Shown here piece after piece: positions 8,257 to 15,734 of a DNA stretch of 24,096 bases. The stretch comes from JBGSYJ01 sp041748075 (lineage in GTDB: Bacteria > Acidobacteriota > Thermoanaerobaculia > Gp7-AA8). Under the pieces are notes generated by a model. That model searched no databases, was not told where the DNA came from, and saw only the letters and a program-made list of their open reading frames with translations. Numbering within the stretch: position 1 is the first letter of the stretch; each line of letters begins with the position of its first letter. The DNA lies in assembly GCA_041748075.1 (NCBI GenBank), contig JBGTDX010000132.1, positions 1 through 24,096 on the forward strand, in the 5' to 3' direction. The translations under genes were made by a program, and so were the position numbers.

Positions 8257-8448
8257 GTTTCCGTTTCCGTTTCCGTCGTACATCGCGGTAGCCGTCGCCC
8301 CTCGCAGCACCCATTGTCGGATAGATTCGCCGGAGTCTCATCCATGCGGGGAATTGCAAGGTACTTCCGGGGATGACGTCGTTTCATGGTCTCGGCGACG
8401 GCGACGGCGACGGAAACGGAAGCGGGAACGTACGACGGAAACGGCGAC
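8257..8448. repeat. inverted pair of hexamer (GGNNAC) arrays
   Basis: The 315-base gap between the DUF502 gene and the small membrane protein gene (8204-8518) holds two arrays in opposite orientation. On the left, 8257-8299 reads as three GTTTCC units, GTCGTAC, two diverged units and GTCGCC. On the right, 8394-8448 reads as three GGCGAC units, GGAAAC, GGAAGC, GGGAAC, GTACGAC, GGAAAC and GGCGAC. The stretches 8267-8281 and 8430-8444 are exact 15-base reverse complements. The 94 bases between the arrays look unique, with no gene that I can support. It overlaps the likely promoter regions of both divergent genes. Confidence 0.8.
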
Positions 8449-8493
8449 CGCGCCTCCGGGCTGGCTAGGGACTCCTCTCCTATGTTAGAAGTA

Positions 8494-8510
8494 CCTCCCT
8501 CCGAAGGAGG
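8494..8510 (+). promoter_or_regulatory. strong ribosome binding site inside a small hairpin
   Basis: AAGGAGG (8504-8510) lies 8 bases before the ATG at 8519 and fixes the start of the small membrane protein. The sequence CCTCC at 8494-8498 can pair with GGAGG at 8506-8510 across a 7-base loop, so the site could be partly masked in the mRNA. The stem is short (5 bp), and a regulatory role is only a possibility. A -10-like TATGTT is seen at 8481-8486. Confidence 0.5.
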
Positions 8511-8518
8511 ACGCGCCG

Positions 8519-8713
8519 ATGTTTGGGATCATGGAAATTCTGATAATCGGATTCGTGCTCATAGGAGGCGTACTCCTGATTGCCGGGCTCTGCTACGTGT
8601 GGATGAAGAGCACTCGTGCCTCGCAGTCGCGGGTCGACGAATACAATCAGGAAATCATTCGTTTGCTGCGAGAACAGTCGGAACTTCTGCGCCGGATTTC
8701 AGAGCGCAACTGA
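8519..8713 (+). CDS. small single-helix membrane protein with coiled-coil tail
   Basis: A 64-residue protein of unknown function. Residues 6-28 form one strongly hydrophobic helix (MEILIIGFVLIGGVLLIAGL), followed by a charged, heptad-like helix (about 36-62, RVDEYNQEIIRLLREQSELL) that could form a coiled coil. The Shine-Dalgarno AAGGAGG at 8504-8510 is the best in the window and supports real translation. The stop is 25 bases before the dTDP-glucose dehydratase start on the same strand, so the two genes are probably co-transcribed. I do not recognise a family. Its form resembles small scaffold or regulatory membrane peptides, but this gives no function. Confidence 0.75.
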   Translation: MFGIMEILIIGFVLIGGVLLIAGLCYVWMKSTRASQSRVDEYNQEIIRLLREQSELLRRISERN

Positions 8714-8738
8714 TCTCATTCGGCGAGAGGACATTGAA

Positions 8739-9770
8739 ATGCGATATCTGGTCACTGGTGGAGCCGGTTTCATCGGCGCCAATTTCATCAAGTACCTGTT
8801 CGACAAGTATGGAGATGACGCGCAGATCGTCAATCTCGACAAGCTCACCTACGCGGGAATCCGCGAGAACCTCGCCGAGTTCGAGGGAAGCCCGACCTAC
8901 CGCTTTCTCGAGGGAGACATCGCCGACCCGGAAATCGTCGCTGAGGCCTACAAAGGCGTCGACGGGAGCGGCGTAGATGTTGTCGTAAATTTCGCCGCTG
9001 AGACCCACGTCGACCGTTCACTCATGGAGGCGGGCACCTTCATTCAGACGGATGTTCATGGCGTTCTTGTGTTGCTCGAGGAGGCGAGGAAGCACGCCCC
9101 CTCCCTTCGACGATTCATTCAGATCTCGACGGACGAAGTGTACGGATCGATCCCCGAGGGCTCTTCCCGGGAATCGGACGCCCTCAATCCCCGCAATCCC
9201 TACTCGGCCTCCAAGGCGGGAGGCGATCGCATGGCGTATGCCTATGGAGAGACCTACGGTCTCCCCGTGATCGTCACGCGGGCTTCGAACAACTTCGGTC
9301 CGTGGCAGTACCCCGAAAAACTCATCCCGCTGTTCGCCACAAATGCCATCGACGACGTTCCTCTGCCGCTCTATGGCGATGGAAAGAACGTCCGCGACTG
9401 GCTCTTCGTCGAAGATCACTGTGTCGCAATCGATTTTCTGATTGATCATGGCACCAACAGCGAGACGTACAACGTAGGAGGTGGCAACGAGCGGGAGAAC
9501 TGGCAGATTACCCACAGGGTGCTCGAGCTGCTGGGGAAACCGCAGTCACTGATCCGGCACGTTGCAGACCGCACGGGTCACGACCGCCGATACTCGCTGG
9601 ATTCCGGAAAGCTCGAAAAGCTCGGCTTCCGGGCGGAAACGAATTTCGATGAAGCCCTCGAGCGCACGATCCGGTGGTACGTCGAGAATCAGCCGTGGTG
9701 GAGAGCGATCAAGGAACGGAGCGCGGAGTATCGGGAGTACTACGCAAAGCAGTATGGGGAGAGGAAGTAG
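8739..9770 (+). CDS. rfbB: dTDP-glucose 4,6-dehydratase
   Basis: This enzyme converts dTDP-glucose to dTDP-4-keto-6-deoxyglucose, the branch point to rhamnose and other deoxysugars of surface polysaccharides. The 343-residue protein is a short-chain (extended SDR) enzyme with the NAD-binding motif TGGAGFIGANF (6-16) and NFAAETHVDRS (84-94). Catalytic residues are TDE (131-133, in ISTDEVYGS) and the YxxxK pair Tyr155/Lys159 in PYSASKAGGD. SNNFGPWQYPEKLIPL and YGDGKNVRDWLFVEDHC are RfbB-specific patterns. The start ATG at 8739 follows GAGAGG at 8725-8730. The other rhamnose genes (rfbA, C, D) are not in the window. It converges on the cls-like gene with a 7-base gap. Confidence 0.93.
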   Translation: MRYLVTGGAGFIGANFIKYLFDKYGDDAQIVNLDKLTYAGIRENLAEFEGSPTYRFLEGDIADPEIVAEAYKGVDGSGVDVVVNFAAETHVDRSLMEAGTFIQTDVHGVLVLLEEARKHAPSLRRFIQISTDEVYGSIPEGSSRESDALNPRNPYSASKAGGDRMAYAYGETYGLPVIVTRASNNFGPWQYPEKLIPLFATNAIDDVPLPLYGDGKNVRDWLFVEDHCVAIDFLIDHGTNSETYNVGGGNERENWQITHRVLELLGKPQSLIRHVADRTGHDRRYSLDSGKLEKLGFRAETNFDEALERTIRWYVENQPWWRAIKERSAEYREYYAKQYGERK

Positions 9771-9777
9771 GCTTAAC

Positions 9778-11031
9778 TCATAGCTGCCCCTTGAAAAGCC
9801 TCGCGGTTGATTCCTTGATCCGCGCGAAAAGAGAGCGGCGCCTGAACCGTCCCAGGTTGATCTCGATGGATCGCGATAGATCCTGCTCGAACATCTCCTC
9901 CATCCTGGCCGCGATGCCCTCGTCGTAGACATTGACGTTCACTTCATCGTTGAGCCGGAAGCTGCGGTCGTCGAAGTTGGAAGAGCCGATGGTCGACCAG
10001 AGGCCATCCACCACCATGGTCTTCGAGTGCATCATGGTCTTCTGATACTCGAAAATCCGAATGCCGCGATGCAGGAGCTTTTCGTAGTGCCAGCGGCTCG
10101 CCTGTCTGACGAATGCATTGTCGGTTCGGAATCCCGGGACGATGACCTTGACGTCTACACCGCGGCGGACTGCCCCTTCGAGCGCCCGGATCGTATTCAT
10201 ATCCGGAATGAAATAGGCATTGCTGATGAGGATCGATTGCATGGCGCTGACGATCGAGATGGTGTACAGCAGCTTCGCCGATGAAACGCCCTCGGAAGGC
10301 GAAGACTTGATGACCTGGGCGCGGTGATGTCCCGCCGGGACAGATTCCGGAAAGTACGACAGGCCGGTCAGAATCTCGCCCCGGCTCTTGACCCAGTTGT
10401 CCATGAAGGCGAACTGCATCTGGTTGACGGCCGGTCCCTCGACGCGCACCATCGTCTCCCGCCACTGGCTCGAATTCTCGGCATTCCCGAGCCACTCGTC
10501 TGCGATCCCGACTCCTCCGGTGAAACCAACTCTCCCATCGACGATCAGCAGTTTGCGGTGGGTCCGGTGGTTGACGCGGGACAACGTGTACCACCGGACC
10601 GGGTGGTACCACTCGAGATCGATCCCGTTGCCCCTCATGAAGTCGATCGTGTCTTTCGACATCGTTGCCGAGCCGACGGCATCGAGGATCACTTTCACAG
10701 CCACGCCGGCGCGCGATTTCTCCGCCAGCAACTCGGCAAATGTTCGTGCGATCTCCCCGTCCCAGTAGATATAGAACTCGAGATTGATGGTCTCCTTCGC
10801 CGATCTGATTGCCGCGAGCATCGACGGAAAGATCTCGACGCCGTTCTCGAGGATGTCGATGCGATTGCCCTCCTGCACGGGAGCGCCCGTGAGGGCATGC
10901 ATCGTCTGCAGGAAGCCGCGATCACGCACGCCGAACTGATGCTTCATGTGATAGCGAAGCGGACTTCGGCGCCGCACGATCGGCAGACGCGGCCTGCCGG
11001 GGAAACGGGGCTTCCGTCGCCGGAATCTCAC
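9778..11031 (-). CDS. cls: cardiolipin synthase-like phospholipase D family protein
   Basis: This 417-residue protein has two HxKxxxxD phospholipase D motifs: HRKLLIVD (His158, Lys160, Asp165) followed by GRVGFTGG, and HSKTMVVD (His335, Lys337, Asp342) followed by GLWSTIGSSNFDDRSF. This is the arrangement of bacterial cardiolipin synthases, which condense phosphatidylglycerol or transfer phosphatidyl groups. It lacks the N-terminal membrane helices of ClsA and has a basic N-terminus instead, so it is more like ClsB; the exact substrate is inference. The start is uncertain: GTG at 11031 gives a strongly basic leader, while ATG at 10947 gives 389 residues, and neither has a clear Shine-Dalgarno. 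The DUF4112 gene ends 12 bases upstream, so the two form an operon. Confidence 0.85.
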   Translation of the reverse strand: MRFRRRKPRFPGRPRLPIVRRRSPLRYHMKHQFGVRDRGFLQTMHALTGAPVQEGNRIDILENGVEIFPSMLAAIRSAKETINLEFYIYWDGEIARTFAELLAEKSRAGVAVKVILDAVGSATMSKDTIDFMRGNGIDLEWYHPVRWYTLSRVNHRTHRKLLIVDGRVGFTGGVGIADEWLGNAENSSQWRETMVRVEGPAVNQMQFAFMDNWVKSRGEILTGLSYFPESVPAGHHRAQVIKSSPSEGVSSAKLLYTISIVSAMQSILISNAYFIPDMNTIRALEGAVRRGVDVKVIVPGFRTDNAFVRQASRWHYEKLLHRGIRIFEYQKTMMHSKTMVVDGLWSTIGSSNFDDRSFRLNDEVNVNVYDEGIAARMEEMFEQDLSRSIEINLGRFRRRSLFARIKESTARLFKGQL

Positions 11032-11043
11032 CGTTACAGGATA

Positions 11044-11547
11044 CTAGAGGGTCTCCGCAAACCGGATCAGGCCTGCGATCAGGAAGACGATCAGTCCCAG
11101 ACACAGGAAGACGAGAAACAGTAAGAGCAGGGAAAAGGCGAATGCGATCGATCGATAACTTCGAGGTGGACGGGCGCGGTTCCTGGTTCGGATCACGAGC
11201 TCGACGTTCTTCTTGTTCTGCTTGAAAAAGAGGTCGAACAGGTCTCCACCGATCGGAATCAACCCGATAACGATATCCAGCACGATGTTGGCCATCATGC
11301 GCATGATCGTCAGCGGCGGCACGCGGTAACGTAGAGCGCCGACGAGAATCCATGAGGAGAGCAGCGCGGTGATCACATCGCCGACGCCCGGAATGAGCCC
11401 GACCGTAGCGTCCAGTCCCACGCGTTTTGTCGTTCCGGGTATCTGGAATGCATCGTCCATGAGCCGTCCGAATTGTCTGAGGGCGACCAGGTCCCGTGGC
11501 AGAGACTCGTCGGGCTCGTAGATCTCGGCGGAAATGGGCGTGGACAT
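11044..11547 (-). CDS. DUF4112 family membrane protein
   Basis: A 167-residue protein that fits DUF4112, a family of unknown function. The characteristic region is LDATVGLIPGVGDVITALLSSWILVGAL, followed by a second similar turn, VLDIVIGLIPIGGDLFDLFFKQNKKN; these two G-x-x-P-x-x-G-D loops between helices define the family. A third, C-terminal hydrophobic segment is followed by IRFAETL. I chose the ATG at 11547, with an alternative ATG at 11559 that lies within a TATAAT hexamer. It precedes the cardiolipin synthase-like gene by 12 bases and is divergent from the YihY gene, 67 bases away. Co-transcription with cls suggests a membrane-related job. Confidence 0.85.
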   Translation of the reverse strand: MSTPISAEIYEPDESLPRDLVALRQFGRLMDDAFQIPGTTKRVGLDATVGLIPGVGDVITALLSSWILVGALRYRVPPLTIMRMMANIVLDIVIGLIPIGGDLFDLFFKQNKKNVELVIRTRNRARPPRSYRSIAFAFSLLLLFLVFLCLGLIVFLIAGLIRFAETL

Positions 11548-11557
11548 TGCGGGGGTC

Positions 11558-11563
11558 ATTATA
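11558..11563 (-). promoter_or_regulatory. TATAAT -10 hexamer of the DUF4112-cls operon
   Basis: On the minus strand a perfect TATAAT ends 10 bases before the ATG at 11547. No Shine-Dalgarno lies between, so the mRNA would be leaderless or nearly so. A matching -35 is not clear; TTGGCA is present but 23 bases away, which is too far. The divergent YihY gene has TATTCT at 11599-11604 on the plus strand, 10 bases before its ATG. Confidence 0.4.
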
Positions 11564-11598
11564 GGGAAGTGGGCAGCGGCTTCTCCTGCCAACTCCTG

Positions 11599-11604
11599 TA
11601 TTCT
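11599..11604 (+). promoter_or_regulatory. possible -10 hexamer of the YihY-family gene
   Basis: TATTCT lies 10 bases before the ATG at 11615 and there is no Shine-Dalgarno sequence in between. The distance is similar to that of the other candidate leaderless starts in the window. No -35 can be assigned with confidence. Confidence 0.25.
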
Positions 11605-11614
11605 TCGAGATGCC

Positions 11615-13015
11615 ATGGAACACGAGGACAAGCCTTCGCGACCGGGACGCAAGTCCTTCTATGAGCGCCAGCTGAGTGCCCGGCGATGGATCTGGTCCAA
11701 CCTCACGGACGAGGCCGTGCTGGTATACCGCAGATCGGCGCAGGGCAAAGACCGTGCGCGCGTGTTCTACGTGGAGTTGTTTCTCTTCATGCGGGAGGTC
11801 GTCAACGAGTTCTTCCGGATGGAGCTCACCTCCAGGGCGGCTGCTCTCGCATACACGACGCTCCTGTCGCTCATTCCGCTGTTCGTGGCCTTCTCCGGTC
11901 TGCTCAACAGGGCTCTCGGTTCGGTGTTTCCCGACTTCGGCTCGCAGCTCGACATCATTCTCAACGTCATGCTGCCGTACCGCTCGGCTCAGATTGCTTC
12001 CCACATGAACACCTTCGTCGGAAATGCCAAGACTGCATCGTGGCTGGGCATGATCGTGTTCGTGATCATCTCGTTCAGGCTGTTCATGGCGGTGGAAGCG
12101 ACGATCAATATGATGTGGAAAGTCGAGACCCTGCGCGGCTACCGTCAGAGGATTCGTGCCTACACGATGTTACTGTTCTGGGGACCATTGCTGATCGGGC
12201 TTTCCTTCACGACGCGCGCATCGCTGGAAAGGGCGTTCGGCACGTTCATCTTCGATGAGCTGTTCCGCTCGGTTCTCGTCTTTGGTTTTCTCTGTCTCGC
12301 GTTCACGATGCTGTTCTGGCTGGTCCCGTCGACGAAGGTGAACATCCGCGCCGCGTTGATCGGAGGGACCGTCACGGCCCTGCTCTTCCAGGCGGTTCGT
12401 TTTGCCTTCGGTATTTACGCGAAGTCTCTCGTCGACGGCAATCTGAATGTCATCTACGGGACGGTCGGCCTGATTCTGATTTTCCTGATTTCGCTGGAGA
12501 TCATGTGGGTAGTGATTCTCTTCGGTGTCGAGATCAGCTACGTCTTTCAGAATTTTCAGGGACTGCTCCGCGCATCAGAGCACCAGTTGGCCGATGATCC
12601 GAAGCTCGATCTTTATTTCGCCGTGCGCGGGATGATCGAGATTGCCCGACGATTCGAAACTCGGGAGGAAGCGCCGTCTTCATACAGGCTCGCAGAAGAG
12701 TTCGGAGCGACCGATCATCAGATGCTCGGAGTCCTTCGCCGCCTCGAGGATCAGCAGCTGGTCAAAGAGATCGGAGGCGACTGGACCGGTTTCGTCCCGG
12801 GTGGCGACCCCAGCCGCATCACGATCGAGGAGATCGTCAGGTGCATCGAAGGGGGTGATCGCGAGATCCCCGATTCCGAAGATGTGGATCCGGTCAGACA
12901 AGTCGTCGGGAAGCTATTCGCATCGCTGGACGCCTGCACCGAGGGCGCTCTCCAGAACCAGACCGTCGGAAGCATCGTCCGCGAGCTGTATGGTGAAGAG
13001 GCTATCCATTCCTGA
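11615..13015 (+). CDS. YihY/BrkB family membrane protein with C-terminal winged-helix-like domain
   Basis: This 466-residue protein belongs to the YihY/BrkB family (once annotated as ribonuclease BN), a group of polytopic membrane proteins of uncertain transport role. The family core covers about 55-315 with the pattern LTSRAAALAYTTLLSLIPLF (71-90), six membrane segments and LNVIYGTVGLILIFLISLEI (277-296). A long cytoplasmic tail (about 325-466) resembles a winged-helix fold, with YRLAEEFGATDHQMLGVLRRLEDQQLV as a likely helix-turn-helix and TGFVPGGDPSRITIEEIVRCI following. Similar tails occur in some members of the family. I chose the ATG at 11615, since the stretch from 11534 overlaps the divergent promoter. 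It overlaps the PAP2 gene stop tail-to-tail by 14 bases. Confidence 0.88.
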   Translation: MEHEDKPSRPGRKSFYERQLSARRWIWSNLTDEAVLVYRRSAQGKDRARVFYVELFLFMREVVNEFFRMELTSRAAALAYTTLLSLIPLFVAFSGLLNRALGSVFPDFGSQLDIILNVMLPYRSAQIASHMNTFVGNAKTASWLGMIVFVIISFRLFMAVEATINMMWKVETLRGYRQRIRAYTMLLFWGPLLIGLSFTTRASLERAFGTFIFDELFRSVLVFGFLCLAFTMLFWLVPSTKVNIRAALIGGTVTALLFQAVRFAFGIYAKSLVDGNLNVIYGTVGLILIFLISLEIMWVVILFGVEISYVFQNFQGLLRASEHQLADDPKLDLYFAVRGMIEIARRFETREEAPSSYRLAEEFGATDHQMLGVLRRLEDQQLVKEIGGDWTGFVPGGDPSRITIEEIVRCIEGGDREIPDSEDVDPVRQVVGKLFASLDACTEGALQNQTVGSIVRELYGEEAIHS

Positions 13016-13898
13016 TCCCCGGCGGCTCGTGACCGAGCCCCCGCAGACGCCGTGCACGCCGGAGGACCTCGTAACTTCCGGTTGTCGCGAATACCCAGGT
13101 CGTCCCGGCCGCGATGCCGGCGAGGATGTCCGACATCCAGTGCACGCCTAGATAGATTCGCGAGAAGCTGATGGCGATGATCATGCTCAGCGAGAGCGCT
13201 ACCCAGATCGATCTCAGGTTTCGGGTGCGGAAGTGCCGGATGGCCAGATATGCGAGCGCACCGAATACCATCGTGGATCCCATTGCATGGCCGCTCGGAA
13301 ACGAATAGCCGGTCGTCTCACGCAGCATTTCGGCGAGCTCCGGTCTTTCGCGGGCGAAGAATGCCTTGAGCAGGCGATTGATCCCTCCGCCGACAATGGT
13401 CGTCACCAGCAGATAGGCGATCCACTGGTAGCGCTTCCCGGTCCCGAGAAAGACCACCACGATGGCAACGATGATTCCCAGCCCGATCGGCGTTCCGATG
13501 ATCGTAAGCGTCGTGAAGAAAGGGGTCACATGAGCGGCCCGGAGATCGCGCGCCCAGATGTACACCCGCTCGTCGAGCTCGTGCAGCTCGACCTCATCGT
13601 CGGTCAGCCCTTCAGCCAGCTCGAGAAAGATCGCTCCGGCCGCGAACGAAGCCAGACTTCCGACGATCAGCACCACGATCACCGGGAGGTAGACGCGCCA
13701 CCGAGGCACCCTGCGGGTCGCGTGTGAGAGCAATCGCTCGAGGCCGGTAGTCCGGACGAGCCAGCGCGTCCACACTCGCGCAGCCCGATGCGCCGGATTC
13801 ACGAGCGTCGGGATCAGGTGCTCGAGGAGCAACCAGAGCCCGGCGGTCAGCGCGAAGAACAGAAGGAAAGGAATTGAGGCGAGCACGAACGTCGGCAT
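13002..13898 (-). CDS. PAP2-family membrane phosphatase
   Basis: A 298-residue membrane protein with the three type 2 phosphatidic acid phosphatase motifs: KAFFARERP (178-186), PSGH (201-204) and SRIYLGVHWMSD (246-257). The catalytic histidines are His204 and His253, with Asp257 completing the triad. Members remove phosphate from lipid pyrophosphates or phosphatidate (for example undecaprenyl pyrophosphate or phosphatidylglycerol phosphate); which one applies here cannot be told from sequence. An extra N-terminal half (1-120) with two membrane segments precedes the catalytic domain. The gene starts 33 bases after the stop of the TPR/cyclic-nucleotide-binding gene on the same strand, so it is probably the second gene of that operon. 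Confidence 0.9.
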   Translation of the reverse strand: MPTFVLASIPFLLFFALTAGLWLLLEHLIPTLVNPAHRAARVWTRWLVRTTGLERLLSHATRRVPRWRVYLPVIVVLIVGSLASFAAGAIFLELAEGLTDDEVELHELDERVYIWARDLRAAHVTPFFTTLTIIGTPIGLGIIVAIVVVFLGTGKRYQWIAYLLVTTIVGGGINRLLKAFFARERPELAEMLRETTGYSFPSGHAMGSTMVFGALAYLAIRHFRTRNLRSIWVALSLSMIIAISFSRIYLGVHWMSDILAGIAAGTTWVFATTGSYEVLRRARRLRGLGHEPPGIRNG

Positions 13899-13916
13899 GA
13901 GCGAAACCGATTATGC

Positions 13917-13932
13917 GGCATTCGGCATTCGT
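13917..13932. repeat. two-unit GAATGNN heptad repeat between operon genes
   Basis: The 33-base gap between the PAP2 gene and the TPR/cyclic-nucleotide-binding gene contains GGCATTCGGCATTCGTC, which reads on the minus strand as two GAATGCC units preceded by GAC. This is a third version of the seven-base unit also found as GAATGTT and GAATGAC in this window. There is no inverted partner here. Confidence 0.5.
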
Positions 13933-15707
13933 CAGAAGCCACCCGCCATGCATTTCCAGTGCACGATCTTGTCGTCGATCTCTCTCAAGCGGCGGCTGAT
14001 CATCCGGCAGAGCAGGTTCAGAAACTGAAGCGCCGCCCGCGGGTCGAGCGCGAGCACTTCGTGCAGCGTATTCCGGTCGATCACCAGAACGGTGGTGTCC
14101 TTCATGTGAGCCGTCGCTTCCGCCGAGCGGGGTTGACGGTCGACCAGCGCCATCTCACCGAAGAAGTCGCCCCGTCCAAGGATGGCGAGCGCCTCCTCCC
14201 CGACACCCGGGATCCTCTTGGAAATGCGGACCTGACCTTCCAGAACGATGTACAGCGACTCGCCCGCGTCTCCCTCCCGGAAAATGGCGGCGCCGGCGTG
14301 AAACTTCTCATCCGCGGAGAACGTTGCCAACAGTCGCAGCTCAGCCGTCGAGAGGCCCCGTTCCTCGAGCAGGTGCATTTTCCGGAGTCGCCCCACTCCG
14401 GCCGGCTCGGAGGTCTCGGCACTTCGTGACTCGGAGGAGAGTTGAACATCCGTGTGAGGAAAGAAGGTGCGCAGCTGGTCGTTGGCAGACCGGATTTTCT
14501 CGGTCAGTGAGCGCCAGAAAGCCCAGTGGAGCGCGACGGCCGTCTCGCGATCCTGTTCGGAGACCTGGTCCACTGCGCTGAAGGCGAACGCGTAGCAGCT
14601 CGAGGGAACGTTGGCGACAACGTCGGTGGAGCGGATCGTCCTGTCGAGAAAGTTCATCTCACCAAGAATCTGTCCGCTTTCGGCCGTTGCGAACAGCTGC
14701 TGTCCGACGGGCGTCTCGCGCCGGATGGCGAATGACCCGCTCTTGACTACGAAAAAGCTCATCGTCCGGTCGCCTTCATGGCAGAGATACTCTCCCTCAG
14801 CGACGGTTTCGATCTTCGCGAATCGAGCGAGGCGAAGGAGCTGTTCGTCGCGCAGGTGATGAAACGCCTGAAGGTCCCGCAACTCCGCAGACAGGGCGAT
14901 GAGGTTGCCGCGCCTTTCGGCTTCGCGGTGCACTTTGCTCAGGATCTGGTCGAGCACCGCGCGGCTCTCGATCCGGAAGAGATTCTCTTTGCGTATCTCG
15001 AGACGCTCGGCCGCGAGCGCGAGATCGTCGAGCTGGCGTCGAATCATCGCGAGGAGTGCGGCATGGTCGATGCCGAGGGCGCGCTCGAGAGTGCGGATCA
15101 TACGGCGTGTCGGCTCGGCAGCTTCGCTCCGCTTGTCGGGAATGAGAAGGAATGCGTCAATGAAATGACGCAGCGCCGCCTCATTGCTTTCCAGTTCGAA
15201 TTCGACCCTCCCAGCGGCTTCCGCGAGAGATCGCTCGAACGGGTTGATCCTGCGCGCGGCTTCGAGTTCTGTTCGCGCGAGATCCCACTCTCCATCAGCA
15301 AAGTAAATGGAGGCGAGCCATTCGTGGGGAAGGTAGTTGTTCGGGGACCTGAGCTTCGCGATCTCCAGCAGTTCGATCGCGCGCGTGGTCTGGTCCCTCG
15401 AGATGTAGTATCGGGCCAGTCCGAGGTACTGCGAACAGTCGAGCTCTTCGGCCGTTCGCCGCTCGCGCACGGTCGATTCCAGCTGGCCGAATCGGCCCCT
15501 CTCGGCAGTCTCGAGCTCCGACATGGTTCGATCCAGTGCGGCCCGAATCGAGGGAGCGTCCGGCCGGAGACGAAGTGCCATTTCATAGAGATGGATCGCT
15601 TCGTCGAACATCTGCTCGGCTGCGTACCGTCCGGCGAGCAGCAGCAGATCCTCCACGTCGAGGGGCCCATCGCGGGAAGGAAGAGGCGTGAGAGGCCTCG
15701 TTGCCAT
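13932..15707 (-). CDS. TPR protein with two cyclic-nucleotide-binding domains
   Basis: A 591-residue soluble protein with an N-terminal TPR region (about 22-190, helices such as YLGLARYYISRDQTTRAIELLEIA and EWLASIYFADGEWDLARTELEAA) and two C-terminal cNMP-binding (CRP-like) domains, about 281-415 and 450-580. The second has a good phosphate-binding cassette, GEMALVDRQPRSAEATA (518-534); the first has a diverged one, LGEMNFLDRTIRSTDVVA (348-365). There is no helix-turn-helix, so a DNA-binding role is unlikely. It may bind a cyclic nucleotide and transmit this by protein contacts. I chose the ATG at 15707; the frame runs upstream into the heptad palindrome. CATAAT lies 6 bases before the ATG. 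The PAP2 gene follows in the same operon. Confidence 0.88.
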   Translation of the reverse strand: MATRPLTPLPSRDGPLDVEDLLLLAGRYAAEQMFDEAIHLYEMALRLRPDAPSIRAALDRTMSELETAERGRFGQLESTVRERRTAEELDCSQYLGLARYYISRDQTTRAIELLEIAKLRSPNNYLPHEWLASIYFADGEWDLARTELEAARRINPFERSLAEAAGRVEFELESNEAALRHFIDAFLLIPDKRSEAAEPTRRMIRTLERALGIDHAALLAMIRRQLDDLALAAERLEIRKENLFRIESRAVLDQILSKVHREAERRGNLIALSAELRDLQAFHHLRDEQLLRLARFAKIETVAEGEYLCHEGDRTMSFFVVKSGSFAIRRETPVGQQLFATAESGQILGEMNFLDRTIRSTDVVANVPSSCYAFAFSAVDQVSEQDRETAVALHWAFWRSLTEKIRSANDQLRTFFPHTDVQLSSESRSAETSEPAGVGRLRKMHLLEERGLSTAELRLLATFSADEKFHAGAAIFREGDAGESLYIVLEGQVRISKRIPGVGEEALAILGRGDFFGEMALVDRQPRSAEATAHMKDTTVLVIDRNTLHEVLALDPRAALQFLNLLCRMISRRLREIDDKIVHWKCMAGGF

Positions 15708-15713
15708 GTGGAT

Positions 15714-15719
15714 ATTATG
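15714..15719 (-). promoter_or_regulatory. possible -10 hexamer of the TPR/cNMP-binding gene
   Basis: On the minus strand CATAAT ends 6 bases before the ATG at 15707, which fits a leaderless transcript starting at or next to the A of the start codon. No Shine-Dalgarno exists. The -35 zone falls in the heptad array at 15735-15749. Confidence 0.35.
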
Positions 15720-15734
15720 GGACGATAAAGACCT

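Noticed and set aside
14778..15728. 316-codon plus-strand frame opposite the TPR/cNMP-binding gene
   Set aside because: The opposite strand has clear TPR and cNMP domains; this frame has none and runs into the heptad palindrome.
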